The notes under the pieces are model-generated. The model did not search any database, had not been told where the DNA came from, and was given only the letters and a program-made list of their open reading frames with translations. The translations under genes and the position numbers were made by a program. A stretch of DNA of 64,000 nucleotides from Bradyrhizobium septentrionale. GTDB taxonomy: Bacteria; Pseudomonadota; Alphaproteobacteria; Rhizobiales; Xanthobacteraceae. The stretch lies in assembly GCF_011516645.4 (NCBI RefSeq), contig NZ_CP088285.1, positions 1,426,001 to 1,490,000 on the forward strand. The letters run 5' to 3'. Below, piece by piece: positions 45,580 through 53,966 of the stretch (positions are counted from its first letter, which is position 1; each line of letters starts with the position of its first letter).

Positions 45580-46371
45580 ATGCCCGAACCCATCCTGCTC
45601 GAGACCAAAGACGGGATCGCCCTGATCACCCTGAACCGTCCCGCGCAGCTCAACGCACTGAACTACGCGCTGATCGATCAGCTGATGGCCGCGCTCGACC
45701 GCATCGAGGGCGACGCCGACGTGCGCGCCGTGATCCTGACCGGCGCCGGCGAGCGCGCCTTCTCGGCGGGCGCCGACATCCACGAATTCTCCGGTAGCGT
45801 GAAGCAAGGAGCAGCCGTCGCGGTGCGCGACTTCGTCCGCCGCGGTCAGGCGATGACCGCGCGGCTGGAGGCGTTCAGGAAGCCCGTCATCGCCGCGGTC
45901 AACGGGCTCGCCTTCGGCGGCGGCTGCGAGATCACGGAGGCGGTGCACCTTGCTGTTGCCAGCGATCGCGCGCTGTTTGCAAAACCCGAGATCAAGCTCG
46001 GCATGCCCCCGACCTTCGGCGGCACGCAGCGGCTGCCCCGGCTGGCGGGACGCAAGCGCGGATTGGAATTGCTGCTCGCCGGCGACCCGTTCTCACCCGA
46101 GCACGCGCGCGAGATCGGACTGGTCAACCAGATCGTGCCGCATGATCAATTGCTGACGGCCGCGCGCGAACTCGCCTGCCGCATCATCAGGCATTCGCCC
46201 GATGCCGTTGCCAGCACCATCACCGCGGTGACGCGCGGGCTCAACATGCCGATTGCCGAGGGCCTTCTGGTCGAGAGCGAGCAGTTCGCCGCGCTGGTGC
46301 CGGGCCGTGATCTCGCCGAGGGGCTCGCGGCGTGGAGGGAGCGGCGGCCGGCGAAATATGTTGGGGCGTGA
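45580..46371 (+). CDS. Enoyl-CoA hydratase/isomerase family protein
   Basis: A 263-residue crotonase-fold enzyme. The oxyanion-hole regions are 'AFSAGADIHEFSG' and 'VNGLAFGGGCEITEAVHLAVASD', and the catalytic glutamate lies in 'KPEIKLGMPPTFGGTQRLPRLAG'. It hydrates or isomerises 2-enoyl-CoA. The ATG at 45580 gives the standard N terminus 'PEPILLETKDGIALITLNRPAQLNAL'. It is alone on its strand and faces the TetR gene across a likely operator. Which fatty or organic acid it serves is unknown. Confidence 0.88.
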   Translation: MPEPILLETKDGIALITLNRPAQLNALNYALIDQLMAALDRIEGDADVRAVILTGAGERAFSAGADIHEFSGSVKQGAAVAVRDFVRRGQAMTARLEAFRKPVIAAVNGLAFGGGCEITEAVHLAVASDRALFAKPEIKLGMPPTFGGTQRLPRLAGRKRGLELLLAGDPFSPEHAREIGLVNQIVPHDQLLTAARELACRIIRHSPDAVASTITAVTRGLNMPIAEGLLVESEQFAALVPGRDLAEGLAAWRERRPAKYVGA

Positions 46372-46388
46372 GCGATCTATATCAGTTC

Positions 46389-46504
46389 GTCATGCCCGGG
46401 CATAGCCGTCCGAAGGACGGCGTCGCTTCCGCTCGCCTATGACCCGGGCATCCACGACTTTCCACGCCAAGACTATGGATGGCCGGGTCAAGCCCGGCCA
46501 TGAC
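46389..46504. repeat. Palindromic intergenic repeat, family G
   Basis: A 116-bp element between GTCATG and CATGAC. Hairpins are seen at GCCGTCCGAAGGACGGC and GGCCGGGTCAAGCCCGGCC. It separates convergent genes. Confidence 0.7.
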
Positions 46505-46516
46505 ACATGGAGAACT

Positions 46517-47224
46517 TTACCGCACCACCGCCGCGGTCTGCCCGAACAGCAGCTTGCGCTCTTCCTCGGTGCGGATCGCGGGCTGGCCGAAATTCGGGTT
46601 GACCTCCTTCGCCTTGGCATAGGCGCGCTCGGTCGCGGGGCGCTTGCCGATCGTCTCCAGCCAGCGCTTCAGATGCGGGAAGTCCTCGATCTCCTGGCCC
46701 TGGTTCTTGTAGGGCACCACCCAGGGATAGCTTGCCATGTCGGCGATCGAATAGTCGCCGGCGATAAACTCGCGGTCGGCGAGCCGCTTGTTGAGCACGC
46801 CGTAGAGCCGGTTGGTCTCGTTGACATAGCGGTCGATCGCGTAAGGCAGTTTCTCCACCGCATAGTTGCGGAAGTGATGGTTCTGCCCGGCCATCGGCCC
46901 GAGCCCGCCCATCTGCCAGAACGTCCACTGGATCGCGTCATAGCGGCCGTAGAGATCCGCAGGCAGGAATTTTCCGGTCTTCTCGGCGAGATAGAGCAGG
47001 ATCGCGCCGGACTCGAACAGGGAGATCGGCTTGCCGCCGCCCTTCGGCGCGTGATCAAGGATCGCGGGAATGCGGTTGTTCGGCGCGACTTGCAGGAAAT
47101 CCGGCTTGAACTGATCGCCCTTGCCGATGTTGACCGGGAAGATCCTGTATTCCAATCCGGTCTCCTCGAGGATCATCGTTATCTTGTGACCGTTCGGCGT
47201 GGACCAGTAATGGAGGTCGATCAT
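46517..47224 (-). CDS. Glutathione S-transferase, YghU/YfcG (nu) type
   Basis: A 235-residue GST-fold protein. The N terminus 'MIDLHYWSTPNGHKITMILEETGLEY' carries the T/S-P-N-G-x-K motif typical of nu-class members such as YfcG and YghU, which act as disulfide-bond oxidoreductases with glutathione. Further features are 'NNRIPAILDHAP', 'SLFESGAILLYLAEKTGKFLP' and 'PMAGQNHHFRNYA'. The frame is open to 47758, but the ATG at 47224 begins the domain and gives the family length. Confidence 0.9.
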   Translation of the reverse strand: MIDLHYWSTPNGHKITMILEETGLEYRIFPVNIGKGDQFKPDFLQVAPNNRIPAILDHAPKGGGKPISLFESGAILLYLAEKTGKFLPADLYGRYDAIQWTFWQMGGLGPMAGQNHHFRNYAVEKLPYAIDRYVNETNRLYGVLNKRLADREFIAGDYSIADMASYPWVVPYKNQGQEIEDFPHLKRWLETIGKRPATERAYAKAKEVNPNFGQPAIRTEEERKLLFGQTAAVVR

Positions 47225-47453
47225 GGGGCGATCCTGCGTTTCCGGAGATTGCTGATATCGTGCATCCGGCGAGAAAGATGCGATTGCATGGATTTGGGCG
47301 CAAAGCCGCCCCGAGTCAATGGCGCGCGCATTGCACCGCGCGCGAATGTGATCTGCAGGCAGCGCAAGTGCGCGATTGAGCGGCGCCCCGATTGCTCCTA
47401 GGCTCCGCCTCGGTTCGCGCTGATATGAATTTTCAAGAAAATGGGGCATTGCA

Positions 47454-48569
47454 ATGACACGGGATTTGGCACGACGTGATTTCCTGAAAGGTTCGGCGGC
47501 GATCGCCGGCGCCGCAGCCGCGGGCGCTTTCTCCTGCGTCGAGATCGCGAGCGCGGCGCCGATCCAGGTGCCGACCGTCGACAAGCTGTCGATCCGCGTC
47601 CTCGTCGATTCCAGCTTTGACTTGTTCCTGCGGCCCAAGCAGGCGCACGGCGTCTCAATCGCGCCGGCGGCACGCGGCCCCGACTTCCGCAAATCGCTGC
47701 ACAATGAATGGGGCCTGTCGCTGTGGCTGGAATCGGAGGCCGCGGGCAGCCAGCGCACGCTGATGCTGGACTATGGCTACACGCCCGAGGTGCTGCTCAA
47801 CAACATGGAACTGGTCGGCGTCGATCCCGCCAAGCTCGACGGACTGATCGTGAGCCATGGGCATTACGATCATTTCGGCGGCCTCAACGGCTTCCTCGAC
47901 AAATTCCGCGACAGGCTGCCGGCCGATGTGAAGCTCTATGCCGGCGGCGAGGATAATTTCTGCCACCGCGTCAGCGCGACGCCAACCAAGGGCCAGTTCG
48001 CCGATTTCGGCACGCTCGACCGCCGCCAGCTCGCCGCGCAGCGCGTCACCACGGTGCTGTGCGAGACCCCGACCGTGATCGCGGGCCACGCTTTCACCAC
48101 CGGCAAGATCACCCGCCGCAGCATCGAGCGCGTGCTGCCGCAGACCTGGGTCGAGTTCAGCATGAAGGACGGGCTCGGCTGCAACGCCAGCCACTATCTG
48201 CCGGCCGAGATGGAAGGCAAGATCGTGCCGGACGAGCACATCCACGAGCACGCGACCTGCTTCAACGTGAAGGATTTCGGCCTGGTCGTGATCTCGTCCT
48301 GCGGCCATGTCGGCATCGTCAATTCGGTGAAGCAGGCGCAGGAGGTCTCGGGCATCCAGAAGGTGCATGCGATCGTCGGCGGCTTCCATCTCGGGCCGGC
48401 GCCGAAGGACTACCTCACCGAGGTCGTCGCCGAGATCAAGAAGCTCGACCCCGACGTATTGATCCCCATGCATTGCTCCGGGCTCAACTTCGTGCAGGAG
48501 GCGACCGCGCAGATGGGCGACAAGGTGCTGGTCACGACGACGGGCAGCCGCCTCTCCTTCGGCATATGA
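47454..48569 (+). CDS. Metallo-beta-lactamase-fold hydrolase, Tat-exported
   Basis: A 371-residue protein with a twin-arginine signal ('ARRDFLKGSAAIAGAAAAGAF'), so it is folded before export. The metal site is in 'IVSHGHYDHFGGLNGFLDKF', a variant of HxHxDH, with later histidines in 'SSCGHVGIVN' and 'MHCSGLNF'. The 'GCNASHYLPAEMEG' region resembles lactonase-like or phosphodiesterase-like MBL proteins of the 7,8-dihydropterin type; the substrate is not known. Its stop overlaps the start of the SCO gene (ATGA at 48566-48569), so the two are translated together. Confidence 0.85.
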   Translation: MTRDLARRDFLKGSAAIAGAAAAGAFSCVEIASAAPIQVPTVDKLSIRVLVDSSFDLFLRPKQAHGVSIAPAARGPDFRKSLHNEWGLSLWLESEAAGSQRTLMLDYGYTPEVLLNNMELVGVDPAKLDGLIVSHGHYDHFGGLNGFLDKFRDRLPADVKLYAGGEDNFCHRVSATPTKGQFADFGTLDRRQLAAQRVTTVLCETPTVIAGHAFTTGKITRRSIERVLPQTWVEFSMKDGLGCNASHYLPAEMEGKIVPDEHIHEHATCFNVKDFGLVVISSCGHVGIVNSVKQAQEVSGIQKVHAIVGGFHLGPAPKDYLTEVVAEIKKLDPDVLIPMHCSGLNFVQEATAQMGDKVLVTTTGSRLSFGI

Positions 48570-49198
48570 CCCGAAACATCCTGCGCGCTATCGCATGCGC
48601 CGGCGCCGGTCTATGGTTGACGCTGGCGTCAGCACTCGCCGGCGATGCACTGGGGCAATCGGCGCGCTCGGCCGCCGAGATCATGGACATCCTGATGTGG
48701 AATCGGGAGCCGGTCGGAGGCCCGTTCGCGCTGACCGATCAGGCCGGCCATGCGCGCACCGACGAGGAGTTTCGCGGCAAGTTGATGCTGGTCTATTTCG
48801 GCTTCACCTATTGCCCCGACGTCTGCCCGACCGATCTGCAGGCGATCGCGCTAACTCTCGACAAGCTCGGCCCTGACGGCGATCAGGTGCAGCCGATCTT
48901 CATCACGGTCGATCCCGAGCGCGACACCGCCGCGCATCTGGCGGAGTATGTGCCGCTGTTCCATCCGCGGCTGATCGGCCTTACCGGCAGCTTTGAAGCG
49001 ATCCGCCAGCTGGCCGATGCCTACAAGGTCTACTACGCCAGGGTGCCGCTGAAGGACGACGACTACACCGTCGATCACACCGCCTACATCTATCTGATGG
49101 ACCGCGACGGCAATTATCTCGGCTTCTTCCCGCCCGGCACGTCGGCCGACCGGATGGTCGAGATCATCCGGCCGAGGCTCGCCGAGCCGGCGCGCTAG
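48566..49198 (+). CDS. SCO1/SenC family protein
   Basis: A 210-residue exported thioredoxin-fold protein. The signal peptide ends near 'ASALAGDALG'. The copper-binding motif is 'YCPDVCPTDLQ' (CxxxC), with the third ligand histidine in 'YTVDHTAYIYLMD'. SCO proteins insert copper into the CuA centre of cytochrome oxidase or act as thiol oxidoreductases. It overlaps the MBL gene start-to-stop, an unusual partner, which hints at a shared periplasmic substrate or redox task. An IS element begins 39 bp after its stop. Confidence 0.88.
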   Translation: MTRNILRAIACAGAGLWLTLASALAGDALGQSARSAAEIMDILMWNREPVGGPFALTDQAGHARTDEEFRGKLMLVYFGFTYCPDVCPTDLQAIALTLDKLGPDGDQVQPIFITVDPERDTAAHLAEYVPLFHPRLIGLTGSFEAIRQLADAYKVYYARVPLKDDDYTVDHTAYIYLMDRDGNYLGFFPPGTSADRMVEIIRPRLAEPAR

Positions 49199-49226
49199 TG
49201 CCGCAGCGGAATTGCCCTCCCTCTCC

Positions 49227-49236
49227 CGCTTGCGGG
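49227..49236. repeat. Target-site duplication, left copy
   Basis: CGCTTGCGGG immediately precedes the left terminal repeat and is repeated exactly after the right end at 50421-50430. Confidence 0.9.
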
Positions 49237-50420
49237 CAGGGCTATCGCATATGGGCCAGGGCTTTGAGGAGGTAGTCGTCGTTCCATGCGCATTTTTTGA
49301 TGCGGTGGCTGATAGGGACCTTCGGCGGGTCGGTCATCTGCAGGATATTTTTTGCGATTCGCTTGAGGATGGCGATGTTGGCAGGTGCGTGGTCCTTGCG
49401 AGCTCGGTTCATATCCTCGGCGAGATGAACATCAAGCATCCAGTGCAGGCCGTTCTCGACCTGCCAATGGGCTCGCGTGATGTCGAGGGCCTGCTGCGGC
49501 GAGAACACGCGCGAGGTCATGAACAAGCGCGTCAGCGGCTCGGACCGATCACGCCGGGAAGTGATCCGGATGATGGCGGCATGGCCGGGCATCAGCGCGG
49601 TCTCGACCGGCACCACCTCAGCTTTCCGCCATTCGTCGCGGCCATGACCGCGTTCCGTCTGCTCGACAACCGGTGGCGAGGGCGCTCGTGCCAGCAGGCT
49701 CTCGGCTTCCTTGTGCCAGTGACCACGGTTGCCTTTCAGCGCCAGCACATAGTCCGCATTCTGTTCGACGACCGCCTCGGCCATCCGGCGATGGCAATGC
49801 AGCGCGTCGGCCGTGACGATCTTGTCAGTCAGATCAATCAGCGCGATCACCTTCAGGGCGGCCTCAATCTCGTTCTCGGCCGCCGTCGGCGACGCGGCCG
49901 CAAGGCAAAGCCGGGTTTGCGTGGCGAAGGCCGAGACCGTCAGCGGCGGATAGGCCTGCTGGCCTTGTTCATAGGCGCGCCGCAAGGCCTTGCCGTCGAG
50001 CGCGACCACCTCGTCTGGCGTGGCCACAGTCGTGCCGCTGGATTCGCCGAGCGCCCGGGCAAAACCCGCGGCAAACGACGCAAAAGCCTGCTCGAACGCC
50101 CGCGGATCCAGCAGCCGCAAAAGCCGCGAGAAAGTATCGTGGCTGGGGGCCACGTCGTAATCGATCAGGCGAGACAGCACAGCCCTGCGGGTCTCCGCGA
50201 ACAACGCAAATTCGGTTGCTGTCGCGGCCCCGCACAGGCTCGCGGCGACCATCATCACGATCAGGTCGCCCAACCGATGCGTCGCGTTTCCGGCTCGGGG
50301 GTCGGGAACCGATCCAAAACAGGTTTCCAGGCAGATGGCCGTTTCTCCTTCGAAAAACTGCCTCCCTCAAGAATCCCTATTCAGCCTCAACACAAGAAAA
50401 ATCCATATGCGATTCCCCTG
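49237..50420 (-). mobile_element. ISAs1-family insertion sequence, complete
   Basis: An 1184-bp element. Left end CAGGGCTATCGCATATGG (49237-49254) and right end CCATATGCGATTCCCCTG (50403-50420) are inverted repeats, 16 of 18 positions matching. A perfect 10-bp target duplication CGCTTGCGGG flanks it. It encodes one ISAs1-type (H-repeat) transposase, whose stop codon lies inside the left repeat. It landed in the left arm of a palindromic intergenic repeat. The identical target copies suggest a fairly recent insertion. Confidence 0.93.
49242..50273 (-). CDS. ISAs1 family transposase
   Basis: The transposase of the surrounding insertion sequence, 343 residues from the TTG at 50273. The DDE catalytic core shows as 'VVALDGKALRRAYEQG' (first Asp), 'IVTADALHCHRRMAEAV' (second Asp) and the later 'ITRAHWQVENGLHWMLDVHLAEDMNRA' with the glutamate. 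The family N terminus, however, lies upstream of 50273 in the same frame ('CFGSVPDPRAGNATHRL' up to about 50330), and no ATG, GTG or TTG is available there. The native start may be the ATC at 50336, eight bases after a GGAGA, or a CTG at 50330. Either a rare start codon or a start-codon mutation has shortened the usable protein. Confidence 0.9.
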   Translation of the reverse strand: MGDLIVMMVAASLCGAATATEFALFAETRRAVLSRLIDYDVAPSHDTFSRLLRLLDPRAFEQAFASFAAGFARALGESSGTTVATPDEVVALDGKALRRAYEQGQQAYPPLTVSAFATQTRLCLAAASPTAAENEIEAALKVIALIDLTDKIVTADALHCHRRMAEAVVEQNADYVLALKGNRGHWHKEAESLLARAPSPPVVEQTERGHGRDEWRKAEVVPVETALMPGHAAIIRITSRRDRSEPLTRLFMTSRVFSPQQALDITRAHWQVENGLHWMLDVHLAEDMNRARKDHAPANIAILKRIAKNILQMTDPPKVPISHRIKKCAWNDDYLLKALAHMR

Positions 50421-50430
50421 CGCTTGCGGG
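50421..50430. repeat. Target-site duplication, right copy
   Basis: CGCTTGCGGG follows the right terminal repeat directly; it is identical to 49227-49236. Confidence 0.9.
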
Positions 50431-50579
50431 GGAGGGTCGGGGTGGGGGTCTCACCGCGAGTCGCTTCGTGGAGAGAGCCCCCACCCGGATTGTATCTACG
50501 ATGCAATCCGACCGCCCCCCGCAAGCGGGAGAGGTGAAGCGAGTTCTCGGATCGGCCGCGCACTTCTTAATGCATCCGC

Positions 50580-50813
50580 TCAATGCATCCGTCCATGCGC
50601 GCGCAAAAACGTCTCGCCGGTTTCGGTCACCATCACCCGCATGCCCTCGACTGAGGGGCGGCGCGCGACATAGCCGCGGTCGACGGCATCCTCCCAGATC
50701 GTCAGCCGCGGGCATGAGGTGCGCCAGACCTCGAGCACCTCGGCATAGCGCCGCGGCTCGCGCGCGACCCACTCCACAAGGTCCAGCACCAGAGCATCGG
50801 TGGTCTCGGTCAT
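50580..50813 (-). CDS. Small hypothetical winged-helix-like protein
   Basis: A 77-residue soluble protein starting 'MTETTDALVLDLVEWVAREPRRYAEVLEVWRTSCPRLTIWEDAVDRGYV'. The middle looks like a short winged-helix module: 'EVWRTSCPRLTIWEDAVDRGYVARR' then 'VMVTETGETFLRAHG', as in the small proteins that give a DNA-binding 'wing'. The start at 50813 follows a GGGAGACC site. It lies upstream of the IS and just before the TauE gene on the same strand, so it may be the second gene of that unit. No partner is known. Confidence 0.7.
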   Translation of the reverse strand: MTETTDALVLDLVEWVAREPRRYAEVLEVWRTSCPRLTIWEDAVDRGYVARRPSVEGMRVMVTETGETFLRAHGRMH

Positions 50814-50829
50814 CGGAGGTCTCCCGTTG

Positions 50830-51591
50830 CTATTGCGCGACGGCGCTATCGCCCGCGAACATCAGCCAGCCGCCGTAAAGGATGTAGTAGCTCGCAACCG
50901 TCGTGATCAGGCGGTTGGCCCAGGTGCGGAACTGCTGGTCGCTCATCGCCTCCAATATCCGCCGCGCCAGCGAGGTGCCGAGCATCGATGCCGCGACCGC
51001 AACCAGCGCCAGCACGGGATCGAGCGAGGCAGCCTGGTCGATGATGCCGCCGAAATAGATCAGCTTGGTGAAGTGGCTCGCGACCTGGCAGGTCGCCTTG
51101 GTCGCCACCGTCTCGCGCCGGCCGAAATTGCCGCCGAGGAAGAAGGTGTCCATCAGCGGACCGGAGACGCCGGTCATCAGCATCAGCCCCATGCAGACCG
51201 AGCCGTAGAATGTCCCCTGCCAGAGGCTGTCCGGATTCGGCTTGATGCCCTTCGGCACCAGCCGCGCCAGGAACGGCGTGACGCCGAGCAGCAGCAGCGC
51301 GACCGGCTTGTCCGGCACGTAGCGGGTGATCGACCACAGCCCAAGCGCCAGCGCACAGCCGATCAGGTAGACCGCGACCGGCCGCCAGCGGATGTGCCGC
51401 CGCCACAGGAAAGCGCGCCAGCCGTTCGAAGCCATCTGGGTGATCGCGTGCAGCACCATCGCCGACGGCAGCGGCAGGATCGCCAGCAGCACGCCGATCA
51501 GGATCAGCCCGCCGGCCATGCCGAACAGTCCCGACAGGAACGCCGTCGCGACCATGAGGGCACCGAGTGCTGCGATCAGGAGGGGGCTCAT
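50830..51591 (-). CDS. TauE/SafE family sulfite/sulfonate exporter
   Basis: A 253-residue inner-membrane protein with about eight helices. It has the two-fold repeat of the TauE/SafE family (PF01925): 'FLSGLFGMAGGLILIGVLLAILPLPSAMVLHAITQMASN' pattern in the first half and 'MLMTGVSGPLMDTFFLGGNF' in the second. Members export sulfite, sulfoacetate or related anions. It is divergent from a LysR-type regulator 88 bp away. The small 50580 gene follows it closely and may be co-transcribed. Confidence 0.87.
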   Translation of the reverse strand: MSPLLIAALGALMVATAFLSGLFGMAGGLILIGVLLAILPLPSAMVLHAITQMASNGWRAFLWRRHIRWRPVAVYLIGCALALGLWSITRYVPDKPVALLLLGVTPFLARLVPKGIKPNPDSLWQGTFYGSVCMGLMLMTGVSGPLMDTFFLGGNFGRRETVATKATCQVASHFTKLIYFGGIIDQAASLDPVLALVAVAASMLGTSLARRILEAMSDQQFRTWANRLITTVASYYILYGGWLMFAGDSAVAQ

Positions 51592-51679
51592 GCTCTATCT
51601 CCGCCAATATTTCTGCCGCGCTTGGCCTGCGCCCGCAAACTGAGTTATCTTGCCCTTGCATCAGTTTTCCTGAGGGTTC

Positions 51680-52582
51680 ATGCGGCGGCTGCTCTTTCTC
51701 AACGGCATCAAGGCGTTCGAAGCCGCGGCGCGGACCGGCAGCTTCGCGGCCGCAGGCCACGAGCTCAACGTCTCGGCCGCCGCGATCAGCCGGATGGTGC
51801 ATCTCCTGGAAGAGCGGCTCGGCGTCGCGCTGTTCGAGCGCAAGGCCAACCGCTTGGTCACCACACCGGCCGGCCGCGCCTATCAAGGCGGGCTGACGCC
51901 GATCTTCGACGCGCTGGCGAGCCTCACCGCGCAGGTCACCGCGTCGGCGAGCGCGCGCGTGCTGACCGTCGGCGTCGGCCCGACATTCGCGATGAAATGG
52001 ATGATCCCGCACCTCGCCGAATTCCGCAAAGCGGAGCCCGACATCGAGGTGCGCATCACCACCGGCGGCATGGCGGCGCCGTTCGGCGACGACTGGAGCT
52101 GCGGCATCCAGCTCGGCGACGGCCAGTGGCCGGGCCTCGTCGCCGAACCGCTGTTCGCCGCCGACCTCATGCCGGTGTGCACGGCACGGCTCGCCAACGG
52201 CTTGAAGCGCCCCGCCGATCTCAAGGGGCCGAGCCTGATCCGCGTCGCGCATTCGCCCGACGACTGGCCGTCATGGCTGAAGGCCGCCGGCGTATCGCGG
52301 GTCAACGCACGCGGACCGGAATTCCAGTTCTACGGCCAGGCGCTGCAGGCCGCGGTCGACGGGCTCGGCATCGCGATGGGGATCCGGCCCTATATCGATG
52401 ATGATCTCGCCGCCGGCCGGCTGGTGGCGCCGTTCGCGCTCAGCGTGCCGAAGGGGATGCGCTGGTATCTGGTCTATCGCGGCTTCCATGCCGAGCAGCG
52501 CGATTTCGCCGCGTTCCGGCGCTGGATCATCCGCGCCGCGGCGGAGCCCGCCGCCCGCCGCAAGGGGACGCGCAGTGCCTGA
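51680..52582 (+). CDS. LysR family transcriptional regulator (GcvA type)
   Basis: A 300-residue regulator. The winged helix reads 'LNGIKAFEAAARTGSFAAAGHELNVSAAAISRMVHLLEERLGVALFERKANRL' (residues 7-60, in pieces), typical of GcvA-like members, and the effector domain follows ('RVLTVGVGPTFAMKWMIPHLAEF'). The start at 51680 follows TGAGGGTTC. It is divergent from the TauE gene and its 3' end overlaps the start of the flavin monooxygenase-like gene by eight bases, so it may regulate both. Confidence 0.87.
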   Translation: MRRLLFLNGIKAFEAAARTGSFAAAGHELNVSAAAISRMVHLLEERLGVALFERKANRLVTTPAGRAYQGGLTPIFDALASLTAQVTASASARVLTVGVGPTFAMKWMIPHLAEFRKAEPDIEVRITTGGMAAPFGDDWSCGIQLGDGQWPGLVAEPLFAADLMPVCTARLANGLKRPADLKGPSLIRVAHSPDDWPSWLKAAGVSRVNARGPEFQFYGQALQAAVDGLGIAMGIRPYIDDDLAAGRLVAPFALSVPKGMRWYLVYRGFHAEQRDFAAFRRWIIRAAAEPAARRKGTRSA

Positions 52583-53795
52583 CGAGACGATCGATACGCT
52601 GGTGATCGGCGGCGGCCAGGCCGGGCTCACCATGAGCCACCGGCTGAAGCAGCGCGGCATCGCGCATCTGGTGCTCGAGCGACAGCGCATCGGCGAGCGC
52701 TGGCGCAGCGAGCGCTGGGACGGATTGATGTTCCAGTTCCCGAACTGGTCGGTGCGGTTGCCCGAGTTCGCGTTCCCGCACCGCGATCCCGACGGCTTCT
52801 CGCCGACGAGCGCGATCGTCGACTTCATCGAGGCTTACGCCGCCTTCGTCGCGCCGCCGATCCGCTGCGGCGTCGCGGTGACACGGCTGCGCGGTAACGA
52901 CAGCGGCGGTTTCATCGCCGAGACCGCGGACGGACGCATCACAGCCCGGAACGTCGTCGTCGCCACCGGCCCCTATCAGCGGCCGCTGCGGCCGGACATC
53001 CTGCGCGACGCCGATATCTTCCAGGTCCACGCCAGCGGTTACAAAAATCCCGCGCAATTGCCTGACGGCGCCGTGCTGGTGATCGGCGCCGGCGCCTCCG
53101 GCGCGCAGATCGCCGAAGAGCTCGCGCGCGCCGGCCGCCGCGTCCTGCTCTCGGTCGGACAGCACAGCCGGCTGCCGCGCCGCTATCGCGGCCACGACCT
53201 GATCTGGTGGCTCGCCGAGATGGGCATCGACCAGAGACCGGTCGAGGAACGCGGCCCGTCGCGCCTGCTGCCGGTGATCTCGGGCGCCCATGGCGGCCAG
53301 ACCGTCGACTTCCGCCGCTTCGCGGCCGAAGGCATCACGCTGCTCGGCCGCGTCAGCGCCTATAACGACGGCGTGATCACGATCGCGCCCGACCTTGCCG
53401 AGAACATCGGCAATGGCGATGCGTATTACGCGACGTTCCTCGCCATGGTCGACGACTTCATCGCCGCGCGCGGGCTCGATTGCTCGCCTGATCCCGCCGC
53501 CCGCGCCCGCCTGCCCGACCCGGTCTGCCTCACGACGCCGTTGTGCGAGCTCGACCTGCGCAGCGAGGGCATCACCGCCGTGATCTGGGCCACCGGCTAC
53601 GGCCTCGATCTGAACTGGATCGATATACCGGTGCTGGATGCCAACGGAGCACCCCGACACCGCCACGGCGTCTCCGACGTGCCCGGCCTCTATTTCCTCG
53701 GCCTGCAATGGTTGTCGCGGATGAAATCCTCGTTCCTGTCCGGCGTCGGCGACGACGCGGCCGATCTTGCCGATCACATCGCCGCCCGCGGCTAG
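52575..53795 (+). CDS. Flavin-containing monooxygenase-like oxidoreductase
   Basis: A 406-residue flavoprotein. FAD is bound at 'TLVIGGGQAGLTMSHRL' and NADPH at 'VLVIGAGASGAQIAEEL'. The segments 'RIGERWRSERWDGLMFQFPNW', 'ATGPYQRPLRPD' and the C-terminal 'AVIWATGYGLDLNWI' fit the FMO/Baeyer-Villiger-like family. It would oxygenate a small nitrogen, sulfur or ketone compound. The start is the GTG at 52575, which overlaps the end of the LysR gene by eight bases; the open frame further upstream lies within that gene and is ignored. Confidence 0.87.
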   Translation: MPDETIDTLVIGGGQAGLTMSHRLKQRGIAHLVLERQRIGERWRSERWDGLMFQFPNWSVRLPEFAFPHRDPDGFSPTSAIVDFIEAYAAFVAPPIRCGVAVTRLRGNDSGGFIAETADGRITARNVVVATGPYQRPLRPDILRDADIFQVHASGYKNPAQLPDGAVLVIGAGASGAQIAEELARAGRRVLLSVGQHSRLPRRYRGHDLIWWLAEMGIDQRPVEERGPSRLLPVISGAHGGQTVDFRRFAAEGITLLGRVSAYNDGVITIAPDLAENIGNGDAYYATFLAMVDDFIAARGLDCSPDPAARARLPDPVCLTTPLCELDLRSEGITAVIWATGYGLDLNWIDIPVLDANGAPRHRHGVSDVPGLYFLGLQWLSRMKSSFLSGVGDDAADLADHIAARG

Positions 53796-53868
53796 CGCAT
53801 TTTCGAGCGAATTGAGTATCGGTTCGCGCGAAGAAAACGTCAAAAACGAAAGCTGGAATCCGGGTTCC
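53795..53868. repeat. Short intergenic repeat (GCATTTTCGAGCGAA type)
   Basis: The stretch beginning GCGCATTTTCGAGCGAATTG and continuing GGTTCGCGCGAAGAAAACG looks like the widespread rhizobial intergenic repeat with a GCGCATTTTCGAGCGAA start and a GGTTCGCG(T)GAAGAAAACG middle. It begins at the stop codon of the monooxygenase-like gene. Identified by recall of the family pattern, so its limits are approximate. Confidence 0.55.
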
Positions 53869-53966
53869 ATTGCTCCGCACAAATAAACCCGGCGGCTTGT
53901 GATCTGCTTCACATTTACCCCCGCGCGCCCGTGTTTCCCTTGAGCAGGGCATCCCGAGGTCGCGCA

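Larger units (their letters stand above)
49220..50534. repeat. Palindromic intergenic repeat, family H, split by an insertion sequence
   Basis: The left arm CCTCTCCCGCTTGCGGG (49220-49236) pairs perfectly with CCCGCAAGCGGGAGAGG (50518-50534). The remainder of the element (GGTCGGGGTGGGGG to AGAGCCCCCACC) follows the IS at 50431 onward. Removing the IS and one copy of the target duplication restores a compact palindromic repeat of about 120 bp similar to the one at 61481-61628. Confidence 0.75.
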
